In this document: piece after piece, positions 1-7,440 of the stretch
How positions within the stretch are numbered: position 1 is the first letter of the stretch
Layout: every line of letters begins with the position of its first letter
Source: Firmicutes bacterium UBA2296
Lineage (GTDB): Bacteria > Bacillota > UBA994
DNA: 18,184 bases
Reading direction: 5' to 3'
Assembly: GCA_002345475.1 (NCBI GenBank)
Contig: DDWC01000048.1
Coordinates: forward strand, 1-18,184
Position numbers and translations under genes: made by a program
Notes under the pieces: generated by a model
What the model was told of the DNA's origin: nothing
Databases searched by the model: none
The model's input: only the letters and a program-made list of their open reading frames with translations

Positions 1-326
1 GCAGCAATCTTGGCCTTACTGGCATCCTCGGGCATGACTACTACAGAACGCACTCCCAGTTTGCTGGCGGCATAGACCATGGCCTGGCCGTGGTTTCCCG
101 ACGACCCGGTAACTACACCCCTGGCCTTTTCTTCTTCACTCAGCGTGGATACGGCATTGTATGCACCCCGGATCTTAAAAGATCCGGTTTTTTGCATGTT
201 CTCGCACTTAAGATAGATTTCGTTTCCCGTCATCTCACTCAAGGTTTTTGAATAGAGTAATGGCGTATAGTGGGTAATCCCGGTAAGTCGCTGCTGTGCA
301 CTTTTCACATCGGCCAAAGTGACCAT
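1..326 (-). CDS. ilvA: Threonine/serine ammonia-lyase (PLP-dependent), 3' end cut by window
   Basis: The visible 108 residues are the N-terminal part of a fold-type II PLP enzyme that deaminates L-threonine (or serine) to 2-oxobutyrate (or pyruvate). The PLP-lysine motif KTGSFKIRGA is seen with Lys51, and the phosphate-binding loop SSGNHGQA lies at residues 75-82. Both are typical of threonine dehydratases. The ATG at 326 is preceded by a GGGGGAAC ribosome-binding site. The gene is divergent from the amidohydrolase and shares the 327-474 spacer with it. The reading frame runs off the window, so the C-terminus is unseen. It is therefore not possible to tell a biosynthetic IlvA with a regulatory domain from a short catabolic TdcB-like enzyme, or from a serine racemase. 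A threonine dehydrogenase gene 4 kb away favours a catabolic role, but that is inference. Confidence 0.88.
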   Translation of the reverse strand, partial: MVTLADVKSAQQRLTGITHYTPLLYSKTLSEMTGNEIYLKCENMQKTGSFKIRGAYNAVSTLSEEEKARGVVTGSSGNHGQAMVYAASKLGVRSVVVMPEDASKAKIA

Positions 327-363
327 GTGTGTTCCCCCTTTTTTGCATTTGTCTATCCCCTAT

Positions 364-393
364 ATAATATGCCCGATTGTTGCCCCGGAGCAA
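364..393 (-). promoter_or_regulatory. Candidate promoter for the threonine ammonia-lyase gene
   Basis: On the minus strand TTGCTC (393-388) is followed after 18 bases by TATTAT (369-364). This would place a start about 30 bases upstream of the ATG at 326. The same AT-rich core reads TATAAT (363-368) on the plus strand. The best plus-strand -35 candidate (TTGCAT at 343-348) has a poor spacing of 14-16, so a matching promoter for the amidohydrolase is less certain. No operator palindrome was recognised. Confidence 0.4.
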
Positions 394-474
394 GGACTGC
401 CGCAAGTCAGGCAGGAAGAGTCTGTAAGAGTGGAGTATGTATACAGTAGCAGTGAGATGATGGGAGGAATAAGG

Positions 475-2139
475 GTGCTACACAAGATGGACCTGTACCC
501 TGAGTACATTTTCTACGGTGGATCGGTTCACACGGTGGATCGCAGAAACACAATTACTGAGGCCATTGCCATTAGCGGCAACCGCATTTTGGCGGTAGGG
601 CCCACTGAGGACGTGCTTACTCTGCGCAAAAGTAACACCAGAGTGGCCAACCTGCGGGGTGCCTCGCTAATACCCGGCATTATCGACTCCCACAACCACG
701 CCTGGGAGGCGGGACGCTTCCTGGAAGGAGTCGTCACCTTTGGCTTGCGCAGCATAGACGAGCTGAAACGCGCCGTACGCGAAAAGGCTAACGGACTGAC
801 TCCCGATGACTGGCTCCAGGGCGGCGGCTGGATAGAGAGCCAGTTCACCGAAAGACGAATGCCCAACCGTTGGGATCTGGATGAGGCGACGCCAACCGTG
901 CCGGTGGTGCTGGAGCGAATTTTTTCGGCGTGTACGGCTAACTCCCGGGCACTGGAGCTGGCGGGAATCACCCGGGACACGCCAGACCCACCGGACGGAG
1001 TAATCGAACGCGACCCTGCCACCGGTGAGCCAAACGGTATTTTGCACCGGGGAGCCAAGATGCTGGTGCGCAAGGCCATGCCCGGGCCCTTCGGAGCTTC
1101 GTCCTTCGGTGATAGCGGCGCGGAAGAGTCAATCAAGCGTGCTTTGGCAGAATACGTGACCTATGGCATCACCGGAATTGTGGAGCCCGGCGTCAGCCCC
1201 GCTCTGTGCCGCACCTACCAGAAACTGCGGGATCAGGGCAAACTGCTGATGCGGGTAAACCTGATGCCCAACTGGCACGGGTTTGCTCTGGCGCAGGAAA
1301 TGGAGCACATGGAGCGGCTGATTGAAGAGATGGGCTTCTACACGGGCTTTGGTGATGAGTGGCTGTCGCTGGGTGCTCTGAAGATGGCCATTGACGGCGG
1401 CCTGACATCGCGCACGGCCTACAAGTCCTTCCCCTACGTTGACGAAGCGACTCCGCGCCATGTGGCTGATCTGCCCATACGTCTTTCGCTGGATCATTTG
1501 GACGATTGGGTGAAGCAAGCCCATGACAACGGCTGGAGCGTAGGCATTCATGTAGTTGGCGACGTGGCTCAGGATTTGGCGGTTGACGCAATCTTTCGAG
1601 CATACATGGATAACCCGGTGCGCAGGCGGCACCAGATTATTCACGGTTACTACGCTAACCCCACCACTTTGCGCAAAATGAACGACGCCGCCATAATCGC
1701 GGCGCTGCAACCGGCCTTTATCTACGGGGAGGCAGATGGCTACAACGACTTGCTCCACCGGGAGCATCAGGAAAGCTTTATGCCGCTGCGCAGCTACATG
1801 AATGCTGGCGTCCGGGTGGCCATGAGCACAGACATGCCCTCGGCGCACCACAACCCCTTCTGGGGCATGTACAGTGCTGTGACCCGGAAAGGAATGTTAG
1901 GGCACCAGCTGGGCCGGATGGAAGCGGTTACCGTGGCTGAGGCCCTGCGCATGATGACTATTAACAGTGCCTATCTCAGTGGCGAGGATAAGATCAAGGG
2001 AAGCCTTGAGCCAGGCAAGCTGGCGGACCTGGCGGTGCTGGACGCCGATCTCAACGACATAGAGCCGGAAGCTCTGCGCAACGTCAGAGTAGACCTGACC
2101 ATGATCGACGGACAGGTAGTCTACGAGCGGAGCAGATAG
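475..2139 (+). CDS. YtcJ-like metal-dependent amidohydrolase (Amidohydro_3)
   Basis: This 554-residue protein belongs to the amidohydrolase superfamily (YtcJ / N-substituted formamide deformylase-like group), metal-dependent hydrolases of amide or related C-N bonds. The true substrate cannot be read from sequence. With the start used here, the HxH pair of the first metal site is H73/H75 (DSHNH). The family KxxxDG motif begins at K303, further candidate metal ligands are H359 (GIHVVGD) and H390 (IIHGYY), and the last-strand aspartate is D453 (STDMP). The length matches the family. The GTG at 475 is preferred because GGGAGG (462-467) sits 7 bases upstream. The frame is open back to 319, but that extension lacks family similarity and overlaps the divergent gene. 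It is monocistronic, ending at a large hairpin. Bordering amino-acid catabolic genes suggest an amide or N-acyl compound as substrate, which is inference. Confidence 0.88.
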   Translation: MLHKMDLYPEYIFYGGSVHTVDRRNTITEAIAISGNRILAVGPTEDVLTLRKSNTRVANLRGASLIPGIIDSHNHAWEAGRFLEGVVTFGLRSIDELKRAVREKANGLTPDDWLQGGGWIESQFTERRMPNRWDLDEATPTVPVVLERIFSACTANSRALELAGITRDTPDPPDGVIERDPATGEPNGILHRGAKMLVRKAMPGPFGASSFGDSGAEESIKRALAEYVTYGITGIVEPGVSPALCRTYQKLRDQGKLLMRVNLMPNWHGFALAQEMEHMERLIEEMGFYTGFGDEWLSLGALKMAIDGGLTSRTAYKSFPYVDEATPRHVADLPIRLSLDHLDDWVKQAHDNGWSVGIHVVGDVAQDLAVDAIFRAYMDNPVRRRHQIIHGYYANPTTLRKMNDAAIIAALQPAFIYGEADGYNDLLHREHQESFMPLRSYMNAGVRVAMSTDMPSAHHNPFWGMYSAVTRKGMLGHQLGRMEAVTVAEALRMMTINSAYLSGEDKIKGSLEPGKLADLAVLDADLNDIEPEALRNVRVDLTMIDGQVVYERSR

Positions 2140-2144
2140 ACGCA

Positions 2145-2197
2145 GCAAAGGTGGCACCCCTGCTTCGCGGATGGGCGAAGCGCGGGTGCCACCTTGC
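2145..2197. terminator. Large bidirectional hairpin between convergent genes
   Basis: A perfect 12-bp stem (AAGGTGGCACCC at 2148-2159 with GGGTGCCACCTT at 2184-2195) is extended at its foot by a GC pair. Inside it is a second 7-bp stem (GCTTCGC 2162-2168 with GCGAAGC 2175-2181). It fills the 65-base gap between the stop codons of the amidohydrolase and the aldehyde dehydrogenase. T-tracts are weak on both sides, so termination efficiency is uncertain, but position and symmetry fit a shared terminator. Confidence 0.7.
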
Positions 2198-2204
2198 TTT
2201 GGCA

Positions 2205-3743
2205 TTAGAGTTTTTCGGTAATGGTCTTAGCCTGAACAAAAAGCGGCAGGTAGTCGGGTCCACCAGCTTTGCTGTTGGTGCCGCTCATGTTAAAACCCCC
2301 GAAGGGATGCACCCCAACCAGCGCTCCCGTGCAGGCGCGGTTGAGGTAGAGGTTGCCCACATGCAACTCGCGGCTGGCCCAGTCGAGGCGCCGGCGGTCG
2401 TTGCTGTAGACCGAAGCCGTCAAGCCGTACTCCGTGTTGTTGCCAATCTCCAGAGCCTCGGCGAAGTCCTTCGCCTTGATGACCGCCAGCACCGGGCCAA
2501 AGATCTCCTCCTGGGCCATGGGAGAGCAGGGATCGATGTCGGCAAACACGGTGGGTTCAATATAAAACCCCGTCTTGTCGTCTCCTTTGCCTCCTGTCAC
2601 CAGAGTGCAGGATGTGCAGCTCTTTATGTACTTCGAGATGCTGTCGTAGGCTTTCTTGTCGATTACTGCGGTGACCTGGTGGTTGTCTTCTGCCGGACCC
2701 ATGCTGAGAGCCTCAGTGAGGTCCTTAATTCGTTGTGTCATATCATCGTAGACCCTCTCCAGAACGATGACCCGCGAGCAGGCCGAACACTTCTGGCCCT
2801 GAAACCCAAATGCCGACTTGACTATGCCCCGGGCAGCTTCGTCCAGGTCGGTGGTTTCGTCGACAATAATGCAATCCTTGCCACCCATTTCAGCTATGAC
2901 CCGTTTTATCCATAGCTGTTCCGGTGGTGTCTGGGAGGCCTGCTCATGGACCCGCAGCCCAACCACCTTGGATCCGGTGAAGTTTATAAACCTGGTGCTG
3001 GGATGTCTGACCAGGTATTCGCCTACATCGGATCCGCTACAGGGCAGGTAGTTTATGACGCCGGCCGGGAAATCCGCCTCTCGTACTAGCTCAAAGGCTT
3101 TAGCGGCTATTGTCGCGCCGCTGTTGGCCGGCTTCATGATTACGGTGTTGCCCATGACGACGGCAGACATGACGGTACCGAGCAAGATGGCCAGCGGGAA
3201 ATTCCAGGGGGAGATTACTATGCCTACACCAAGAGGCAGGTATATGAGCTGATTGTGTTCCCCTGGGCTAGTCGCTACCTTACCGCCTTGGGCAAGCTCC
3301 ATGGCTCCACGGGCATAATACTCGCAGAAGTCTATCGCCTCAGCCACGTCGGCGTCTGCCTCTACCCAGTTCTTACCCACCTCGAAGATGAGCCAGGCCG
3401 TGAGCTCGGCTTTGCGCCGCCGCATGATGGCGGCCAGCTTTAGCAAGTGCATGGCGCGCTGCCCCGAAGGCAGCTTACCCCAGGAGGCAAAGGCCTCCCA
3501 GGCCGCGGCGATGGCCTGCTCGGCGTGCTCTCTGTTACCCTGAGAGATTACTCCCACCAGGCGGCTGTGCTGGCAAGGGTCCAGGGAGTGATAATGGTGG
3601 GTGCTGTCGTACTCCCTGTCGCCGATGCCCAGCTTGTAGGTGCGGCCCAGCTGGCTGCCGACGCTCTTTAACGCCTGGCGTATGGCGTCGTGATTGGCGG
3701 GCAGCGAAAAATCGGTCAGCGGTTCGTTCTTGAACGTGTGCAT
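2205..3743 (-). CDS. pruA: L-glutamate gamma-semialdehyde (1-pyrroline-5-carboxylate) dehydrogenase
   Basis: This 512-residue NAD(P)-dependent aldehyde dehydrogenase oxidises glutamate-5-semialdehyde to glutamate in proline and arginine breakdown. It resembles Bacillus RocA along its whole length. The PWNFP cofactor-entrance motif is at about 179-183. FTGSKVVGLR (255-264) and RVIAEMGGKD (281-290, general base E285) follow, then the FGFQGQKCSACSR block with catalytic Cys319, and a C-terminal PFGGFNMSGT...KAGGPDYL block. The ATG at 3743 follows AGAGGTGA. No proline dehydrogenase or arginase gene is visible beside it, so P5C must come from genes elsewhere. The upstream 237 bases contain a heptamer-repeat element, and no convincing promoter was identified. 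An alternative name is rocA. A different aldehyde substrate is possible but less likely given the RocA-specific motifs. Confidence 0.92.
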   Translation of the reverse strand: MHTFKNEPLTDFSLPANHDAIRQALKSVGSQLGRTYKLGIGDREYDSTHHYHSLDPCQHSRLVGVISQGNREHAEQAIAAAWEAFASWGKLPSGQRAMHLLKLAAIMRRRKAELTAWLIFEVGKNWVEADADVAEAIDFCEYYARGAMELAQGGKVATSPGEHNQLIYLPLGVGIVISPWNFPLAILLGTVMSAVVMGNTVIMKPANSGATIAAKAFELVREADFPAGVINYLPCSGSDVGEYLVRHPSTRFINFTGSKVVGLRVHEQASQTPPEQLWIKRVIAEMGGKDCIIVDETTDLDEAARGIVKSAFGFQGQKCSACSRVIVLERVYDDMTQRIKDLTEALSMGPAEDNHQVTAVIDKKAYDSISKYIKSCTSCTLVTGGKGDDKTGFYIEPTVFADIDPCSPMAQEEIFGPVLAVIKAKDFAEALEIGNNTEYGLTASVYSNDRRRLDWASRELHVGNLYLNRACTGALVGVHPFGGFNMSGTNSKAGGPDYLPLFVQAKTITEKL

Positions 3744-3796
3744 TGCGAATCACCTCTTCTTCGAAGTCTATCTGACCGTGGGTAGGGCTATTGGTT

Positions 3797-3920
3797 TCTA
3801 GCTCTTAGCTCTTAGTAAATTGCACCACACAGAGTGCGATCTGATGCTCCGCTGCAAAGATCACATGCGTCGTTCTTCGTCTCTGCCAGGAGCCAAGAGC
3901 CAACAACTAAGAGCTCCCTA
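3797..3920. repeat. Heptanucleotide repeat element 1 with inverted arms
   Basis: The left arm contains TAGCTCT twice plus TAG (3799-3815). The right arm (3888-3917) carries the opposite orientation, AGGAGCC, AAGAGCC and CTAAGAGCTCC. The two arms can pair in part and bracket about 75 bases of non-coding DNA. It occupies most of the spacer between the P5C dehydrogenase start and the threonine dehydrogenase terminator. A closely related element is at 5344-5435. Confidence 0.6.
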
Positions 3921-3939
3921 ATCCTCCGTTCGTCTCGCT

Positions 3940-3971
3940 CTAAACACAAACCGCCCGTTCTTCGGGCGGTT
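3940..3971 (-). terminator. Intrinsic terminator of the threonine dehydrogenase gene
   Basis: Read on the minus strand, AACCGCCCG (3971-3963) pairs with CGGGCGGTT (3957-3949) around a 5-base loop, followed by TGTGTTT. It lies 10 bases past the stop codon at 3981, which is a typical rho-independent arrangement. Confidence 0.85.
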
Positions 3972-3980
3972 GGCGGCGTA

Positions 3981-4934
3981 TTAAAGAGCGAGCTTCTTCT
4001 TCAAAGCCTGCAGCATGTCCTCGGTCATGGATGCCAGGTTGAATTTGGGGTTCCAGCCCCACTCTTCGCGGGCGGCGCTGTCGTCAAGGGAATTTGGCCA
4101 GGAGTTGGCAATGCCCTGGCGCACCGGGTCCACGTCGTAACTGATGACGAATTCGGGGATGTGCTTTTTGATTTCGGCGGCGATGTGCTCGGGAGCAAAG
4201 CTCATGGCGGTGACGTTAAAGGCATTGCGATGCACCAGCCTTGCCGGGTCGGCTTCCATGAGGTCAATAACGGCATCAAGCGCATCGGGCATGTACATCA
4301 TGTCCATGGAAGTTCCTTCAGCGATGAATGAAGTGTACTTCTTCTGCCTGAGAGCCTCATAGTAAATGTGCACAGCGTAATCCGTGGTGCCACCACCGGG
4401 CAGGGCGGCATGAGAAATGAGCCCGGGGAAGCGCACGCCGCGGGTGTCTACGCCAAACTTCTGGAAGTAGTAGTCGCAGAGCAGTTCTCCGGCAACCTTG
4501 GTTACTCCGTACATGGTGGTGGGACGCTGAATGGTGTCCTGGGGCGTCTTGTCAGGCGGGGTGGATGGGCCAAAAGCCGCTATTGAACTGGGAGTAAACA
4601 CGCCACAGCCCATTTCGCGGGCAACTTCCAGCACGTTGAACAACCCGCCCATATTAACTTCCCAGGCCAGATTGGGTTTGGCTTCACCGACAGCAGAAAG
4701 AATAGCTGCCAGATTGACTATCTGGTTGACGCCGTATTTCTTGACCACGTCGGCCACCTGCTGGGCTTTGGCAATGTCTACTATTTCATAAGGGCCGTTA
4801 CGCAGTGAATCGTCACAGACATCAGGCCTAATGTCACTGGCAATGACGTTCTCGTCGCCATAGACTTTGCGCATGGCCAATGTCAGCTCGGTGCCTATCT
4901 GGCCCATGGCTCCAGTAATAAGGATTTTTTTCAC
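3981..4934 (-). CDS. L-threonine 3-dehydrogenase, SDR (epimerase-like) type
   Basis: This 317-residue NAD-dependent extended short-chain dehydrogenase most likely oxidises L-threonine to 2-amino-3-ketobutyrate. The Rossmann motif GAMGQIG is at residues 8-14, with acidic Asp34 ending strand 2 (NAD preference). The catalytic pair is Y142/K146 (YGVTK), with TPSSIAAF before it. The stretches GLISHAALPGGGTTDYAV and the C-terminal IANSWPNSLDDSAAREEWGW are hallmarks of SDR-type threonine dehydrogenases and not of UDP-galactose epimerases. The GTG at 4934 is chosen because GGGAGG lies about 9 bases upstream and the Rossmann strand begins immediately. The frame is open 15 codons further, but without a ribosome site. 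Codons 2-4 give a run of seven A. It is monocistronic, with its own promoter and terminator. The partner 2-amino-3-ketobutyrate CoA-ligase (kbl) is not in the window. Confidence 0.9.
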   Translation of the reverse strand: MKKILITGAMGQIGTELTLAMRKVYGDENVIASDIRPDVCDDSLRNGPYEIVDIAKAQQVADVVKKYGVNQIVNLAAILSAVGEAKPNLAWEVNMGGLFNVLEVAREMGCGVFTPSSIAAFGPSTPPDKTPQDTIQRPTTMYGVTKVAGELLCDYYFQKFGVDTRGVRFPGLISHAALPGGGTTDYAVHIYYEALRQKKYTSFIAEGTSMDMMYMPDALDAVIDLMEADPARLVHRNAFNVTAMSFAPEHIAAEIKKHIPEFVISYDVDPVRQGIANSWPNSLDDSAAREEWGWNPKFNLASMTEDMLQALKKKLAL

Positions 4935-4981
4935 AATCAGTGTCCTCCCGTCTTCTCCGCTTGCGCGAGTAATGCACATCT

Positions 4982-5010
4982 ATTTTACCTGAGGCGCGTA
5001 AGCCCGTAAA
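4982..5010 (-). promoter_or_regulatory. Candidate promoter of the threonine dehydrogenase gene
   Basis: On the minus strand TTTACG (5010-5005) and TAAAAT (4987-4982) are separated by 17 bases, each close to the sigma-70 consensus. The start would fall about 40 bases before the GTG at 4934. It is divergent from, and close to, the tyrS leader promoter. Confidence 0.55.
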
Positions 5011-5025
5011 GCATAGCCTGACTCG

Positions 5026-5054
5026 TTGACAATTCTCTCCTGCGGCAGTAGACT
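5026..5054 (+). promoter_or_regulatory. Promoter of the tyrS T-box leader
   Basis: A perfect -35 box TTGACA (5026-5031) is followed after exactly 17 bases by TAGACT (5049-5054), 4 of 6 matches to the -10 consensus. The predicted start near 5061 lies just upstream of the first T-box stem, which supports the assignment. Confidence 0.75.
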
Positions 5055-5060
5055 ACTGAC

Positions 5061-5308
5061 AACAAGATATCGACAGGCCGTGAAGGGAACCAGTAGCTCT
5101 TGTCCCCCCTGCTATAGAGAGTCGGCGGTTGGTGCAAGCCGATGCATGGGCATGAGTCGAATTACCTCCCGGAGCTTTTGCCGTGAAAGTACATTAGCGG
5201 CAAACGGTTACGAACCGTTATTTCGCCGAGTGGCAGAAAACCTTCTGCAACAAGGGTGGTACCGCGTGAAAACGTCCCTTGCCTTTATGGCAGGGGGCGT
5301 GTTTTATT
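5061..5308 (+). promoter_or_regulatory. Tyrosine T-box riboswitch (tRNA-Tyr responsive leader)
   Basis: The leader senses uncharged tRNA-Tyr and permits read-through into tyrS. Stem I is visible. AGTA (5092-5095) forms the left side of the specifier loop, followed by AGAGAG and a GGTTGGTG-type distal region. On the right side GAATTACC carries the specifier codon TAC at 5163-5165, which is tyrosine. CTCTTGTCCC on the left pairs with GGGCATGAG on the right, between the specifier loop and the distal end. The T-box core AAGGGTGGTACCGCG is at 5252-5266. Its TGGT end would pair with an ACCA tRNA end, fitting the A discriminator base of bacterial tRNA-Tyr. A terminator stem (5272-5283 with 5289-5300) and GTTTTATT follow. 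Specifier and downstream gene agree, so the call is firm. The exact 5' end is inferred from the promoter. Confidence 0.95.
5272..5308 (+). terminator. Regulated terminator of the T-box
   Basis: ACGTCCCTTGCC (5272-5283) pairs with GGCAGGGGGCGT (5289-5300) over 12 pairs, two of them G-U, with loop TTTAT, then GTTTTATT. It overlaps the region competing with the T-box antiterminator. Confidence 0.9.
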
Positions 5309-5343
5309 GCGAGGCACGAGCAACACAGGGGTGCTCTTCGTTG

Positions 5344-5435
5344 TTAGCTCTTAGCTCCTGGAGGATCCGTAATACCCGAGCGTGGAGCTTCTGAGACGTG
5401 CAACTCTACCAAGAGCCAAGAGCCAGGAGCTCTAG
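5344..5435. repeat. Heptanucleotide repeat element 2, inside the tyrS leader
   Basis: The left arm is TAGCTCT, TAGCTCC, TGG (5345-5361). The right arm is AAGAGCC twice followed by AGGAGCTCTAG (5411-5435), in inverted orientation. It has the same repeat words as the element at 3797-3920. It sits between the T-box terminator and the tyrS ribosome-binding site, so it is transcribed whenever tyrS is. A separate 7-bp hairpin (GCAGCCC/GGGCTGC, 5436-5452) follows directly. The remaining bases up to 5493 hold only the tyrS ribosome-binding site AAGGAGG (5477-5483). Confidence 0.6.
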
Positions 5436-5493
5436 GCAGCCCGCAGGGCTGCAAAATACCGCCATCTCGCAAACACAAGGAGGCCAACAAACC

Positions 5494-6741
5494 ATGCAAT
5501 CAATAGAATTGAGTGCCAAGCACAAATCCCAGGTAGAAGAACAGCTGGCGGTGCTCAGTGAGGGGACTGCGGAGATAATTCCCCTCGATGAGTTCAGGGA
5601 GAAACTTGTCCGCTCCGTGGTCACAGGTGCGCCCCTCAAGGTTAAGCTGGGTCTTGACCCCAGCGCCCCGGATGTACACATCGGGCATACCGTGGTTCTG
5701 CGCAAACTGCGCCAGTTTCAGGACTTCGGCCACATCGTTCAACTGGTGGTTGGTGACTTCACCGGAAGAATCGGTGATCCGTCCGGAAGGGCCTCGGCCA
5801 GGCGTCAGCTTTCTGACGAGGAAGTGCAGGCCAACGCCAGAACTTACGTAGAGCAGTTTGGCAAAGTAATGGACATGGACAAAGCACAGATCCGCTTTAA
5901 TTCGGAATGGCTTGGCAAGCTCAATTTCTCTGAGGTGGTTAACTTGGCCAGTCTGCTTACCGTGGCCCGCATGCTGGAGCGGGAGGACTTTGGCAACCGC
6001 TACCGCCAGGGGCAGCCTATCTATGTGCACGAATTTTTCTACCCGCTGATGCAGGGCTATGATTCGGTTGCCCTTAAGACAGACATAGAGCTTGGCGGTA
6101 CCGACCAGACCTTCAATCTATTGATGGGCAGAACCGTGCAGGAAGCCTATGGCCAGGAACGCCAGGTGGTCATGACCTGCCCCCTTCTGGAAGGTCTTGA
6201 CGGAGTGAGGAAGATGTCCAAGTCTCTGCACAATTATATCGGCGTGGCCGAGGCACCGGGAGAGATATACGGCAAGGCTATGAGTGTGCCTGACGAACTG
6301 CTGCTGCGCTACATGAGGCTGACCACAGATCTGCCGAGGGAGGAAATTGACGAACTGGCAGCAACCCTGTCTGAGGGCGGCATCCATCCCCGACACGCCA
6401 AAATGCTCCTGGCCAGGACCCTGGTACGCATGTACCACGGCCAAGCGCAGGCCGAAGCGGCAGAAGACAATTTTGTGCGCGTCTTTAGCCGTCGCGAGAT
6501 ACCGGAGGAGATAGGCGAGTACACCTGGGCAGGAGACAATCCCGCCCGCCTGGTGGACCTGCTTACGGCCAGCCTTCTGGCTTCGTCAAACAGCGAAGCC
6601 CGCCGCAAGATTACCAGTGGTGCCGTGAGGATAGACGGCGCCAAGGTGACCAATTTCGATGCCGCGGTAACCGTGAGTGACGGCATGGTACTGCAACTGG
6701 GCCGACGAGCCTTTGTCAGAGTGAGACTGAGCGGACAATAG
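5494..6741 (+). CDS. tyrS: Tyrosyl-tRNA synthetase
   Basis: This 415-residue class I aminoacyl-tRNA synthetase charges tRNA-Tyr in the cytoplasm. The HIGH signature is at residues 62-65 within GLDPSAPDVHIGH. The GDFTGRIGDPSGR block follows, the KMSKS loop is at 240-244 (K240), and an S4-type RNA-binding domain occupies roughly residues 350-412 (SNSEARRKITSGAVRIDG). The block layout matches the TyrZ/type-2 TyrRS group rather than the Bacillus TyrS group. The ATG at 5494 is used because AAGGAGG lies 10 bases upstream. The frame is open to 5398, but that stretch is repeat DNA. It is controlled by the upstream tyrosine T-box. No terminator is seen in the 48 bases before the response regulator gene, so read-through is possible. 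Confidence 0.97.
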   Translation: MQSIELSAKHKSQVEEQLAVLSEGTAEIIPLDEFREKLVRSVVTGAPLKVKLGLDPSAPDVHIGHTVVLRKLRQFQDFGHIVQLVVGDFTGRIGDPSGRASARRQLSDEEVQANARTYVEQFGKVMDMDKAQIRFNSEWLGKLNFSEVVNLASLLTVARMLEREDFGNRYRQGQPIYVHEFFYPLMQGYDSVALKTDIELGGTDQTFNLLMGRTVQEAYGQERQVVMTCPLLEGLDGVRKMSKSLHNYIGVAEAPGEIYGKAMSVPDELLLRYMRLTTDLPREEIDELAATLSEGGIHPRHAKMLLARTLVRMYHGQAQAEAAEDNFVRVFSRREIPEEIGEYTWAGDNPARLVDLLTASLLASSNSEARRKITSGAVRIDGAKVTNFDAAVTVSDGMVLQLGRRAFVRVRLSGQ

Positions 6742-6789
6742 TGGGAACCGCGGCACGGCTTTGCTATACTGGTGCTGGAGGTGAGGCGC

Positions 6790-7440
6790 ATGCGCATCCT
6801 GATCGTCGATGATCATCCCTTTTTCCGCGAAGGTGTCAAGCTCTACCTCGGCGGAATCGAGGATATAGAAGTGGCAGGTACCGCTCCCAACGGAGAGCAA
6901 GCTCTGGCCATGCTGGAAGAAACCCGTCCTGATCTGGTTCTGATGGACATGCAGATGCCAGGGATGGACGGCATAGCCACCACCCGGCGTATGCTGGAAG
7001 TAAGGCCGGAACTGCGCATATTGATCCTCACCAGCTTTGTCTCAGCCGAAAGGCTGCAGGAGGCGCTCGCCGCCGGAGCGGCCGGGTATTGCTTAAAGGA
7101 CGCACCACCCAGTGAGCTGGCCACAGCAGCCCGAGCCGTGGCCGAGGGTGGGACGTACCTGGGCAAGGGTATTCTGGCGGGAGATCTCAGCGACAGGCCC
7201 AAAAAGCCCGAACCGGTGCAGTCCGAAGTGCTTAATCGCCTTACCCAGCGGGAGGCCGAGGTGTTATCGCTTATGGCCGAAGGGCAGAGCAACCAGGAGA
7301 TCGCCCAGGCTCTCTATCTCAGCGAGAAAACGGTGAAGACCCATGTCGCTAACATACTGCAAAAGCTCGAGGTGAAGAGCCGCACCCAGGCGGCGCTACT
7401 GGCCAGCAAGGTTCGGTTGGAGGGTCGTCCACATGCGTAA
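6790..7440 (+). CDS. NarL/FixJ-type response regulator (REC + LuxR HTH)
   Basis: A 216-residue two-component transcription regulator. The receiver domain shows D7/D8 (IVDDHP), phospho-acceptor D53 ([11 protein letters not shown]), T81 (ILTSF) and K103 (YCLKDA). A LuxR-type helix-turn-helix follows at about 150-205 ([22 protein letters not shown]...[16 protein letters not shown], split here). The ATG at 6790 follows GGAGG by 8 bases, and the frame is open six codons further without a better site. Its stop overlaps the next gene's start by 8 bases, so kinase and regulator are co-translated partners. The regulated genes are not evident. The ABC exporter 2 kb downstream is a candidate by analogy with other NarL-type systems that sit by ABC-2 transporters. 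Confidence 0.93.
   Translation: MRILIVDDHPFFREGVKLYLGGIEDIEVAGTAPNGEQALAMLEETRPDLVLMDMQMPGMDGIATTRRMLEVRPELRILILTSFVSAERLQEALAAGAAGYCLKDAPPSELATAARAVAEGGTYLGKGILAGDLSDRPKKPEPVQSEVLNRLTQREAEVLSLMAEGQSNQEIAQALYLSEKTVKTHVANILQKLEVKSRTQAALLASKVRLEGRPHA

Noticed and set aside
2148..2160. GGTGGCACC core resembling a T-box antiterminator motif
   Set aside because: It is one arm of a perfect 12-bp hairpin between convergent stop codons, with no stem I, no specifier and no downstream biosynthetic gene on the plus strand.
2151..2915. 254-codon open frame on the plus strand
   Set aside because: It lies antisense inside the P5C dehydrogenase gene, whose motifs are unambiguous. The translation has no recognisable domain.
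5026..5394. 122-codon open frame on the plus strand
   Set aside because: It coincides with the T-box promoter and leader, and the sequence is explained by RNA structure.
6742..6789. TATACT at 6765-6770 as a promoter for the response regulator
   Set aside because: No -35 match at a proper distance, and the start would be only about a dozen bases before the ATG.
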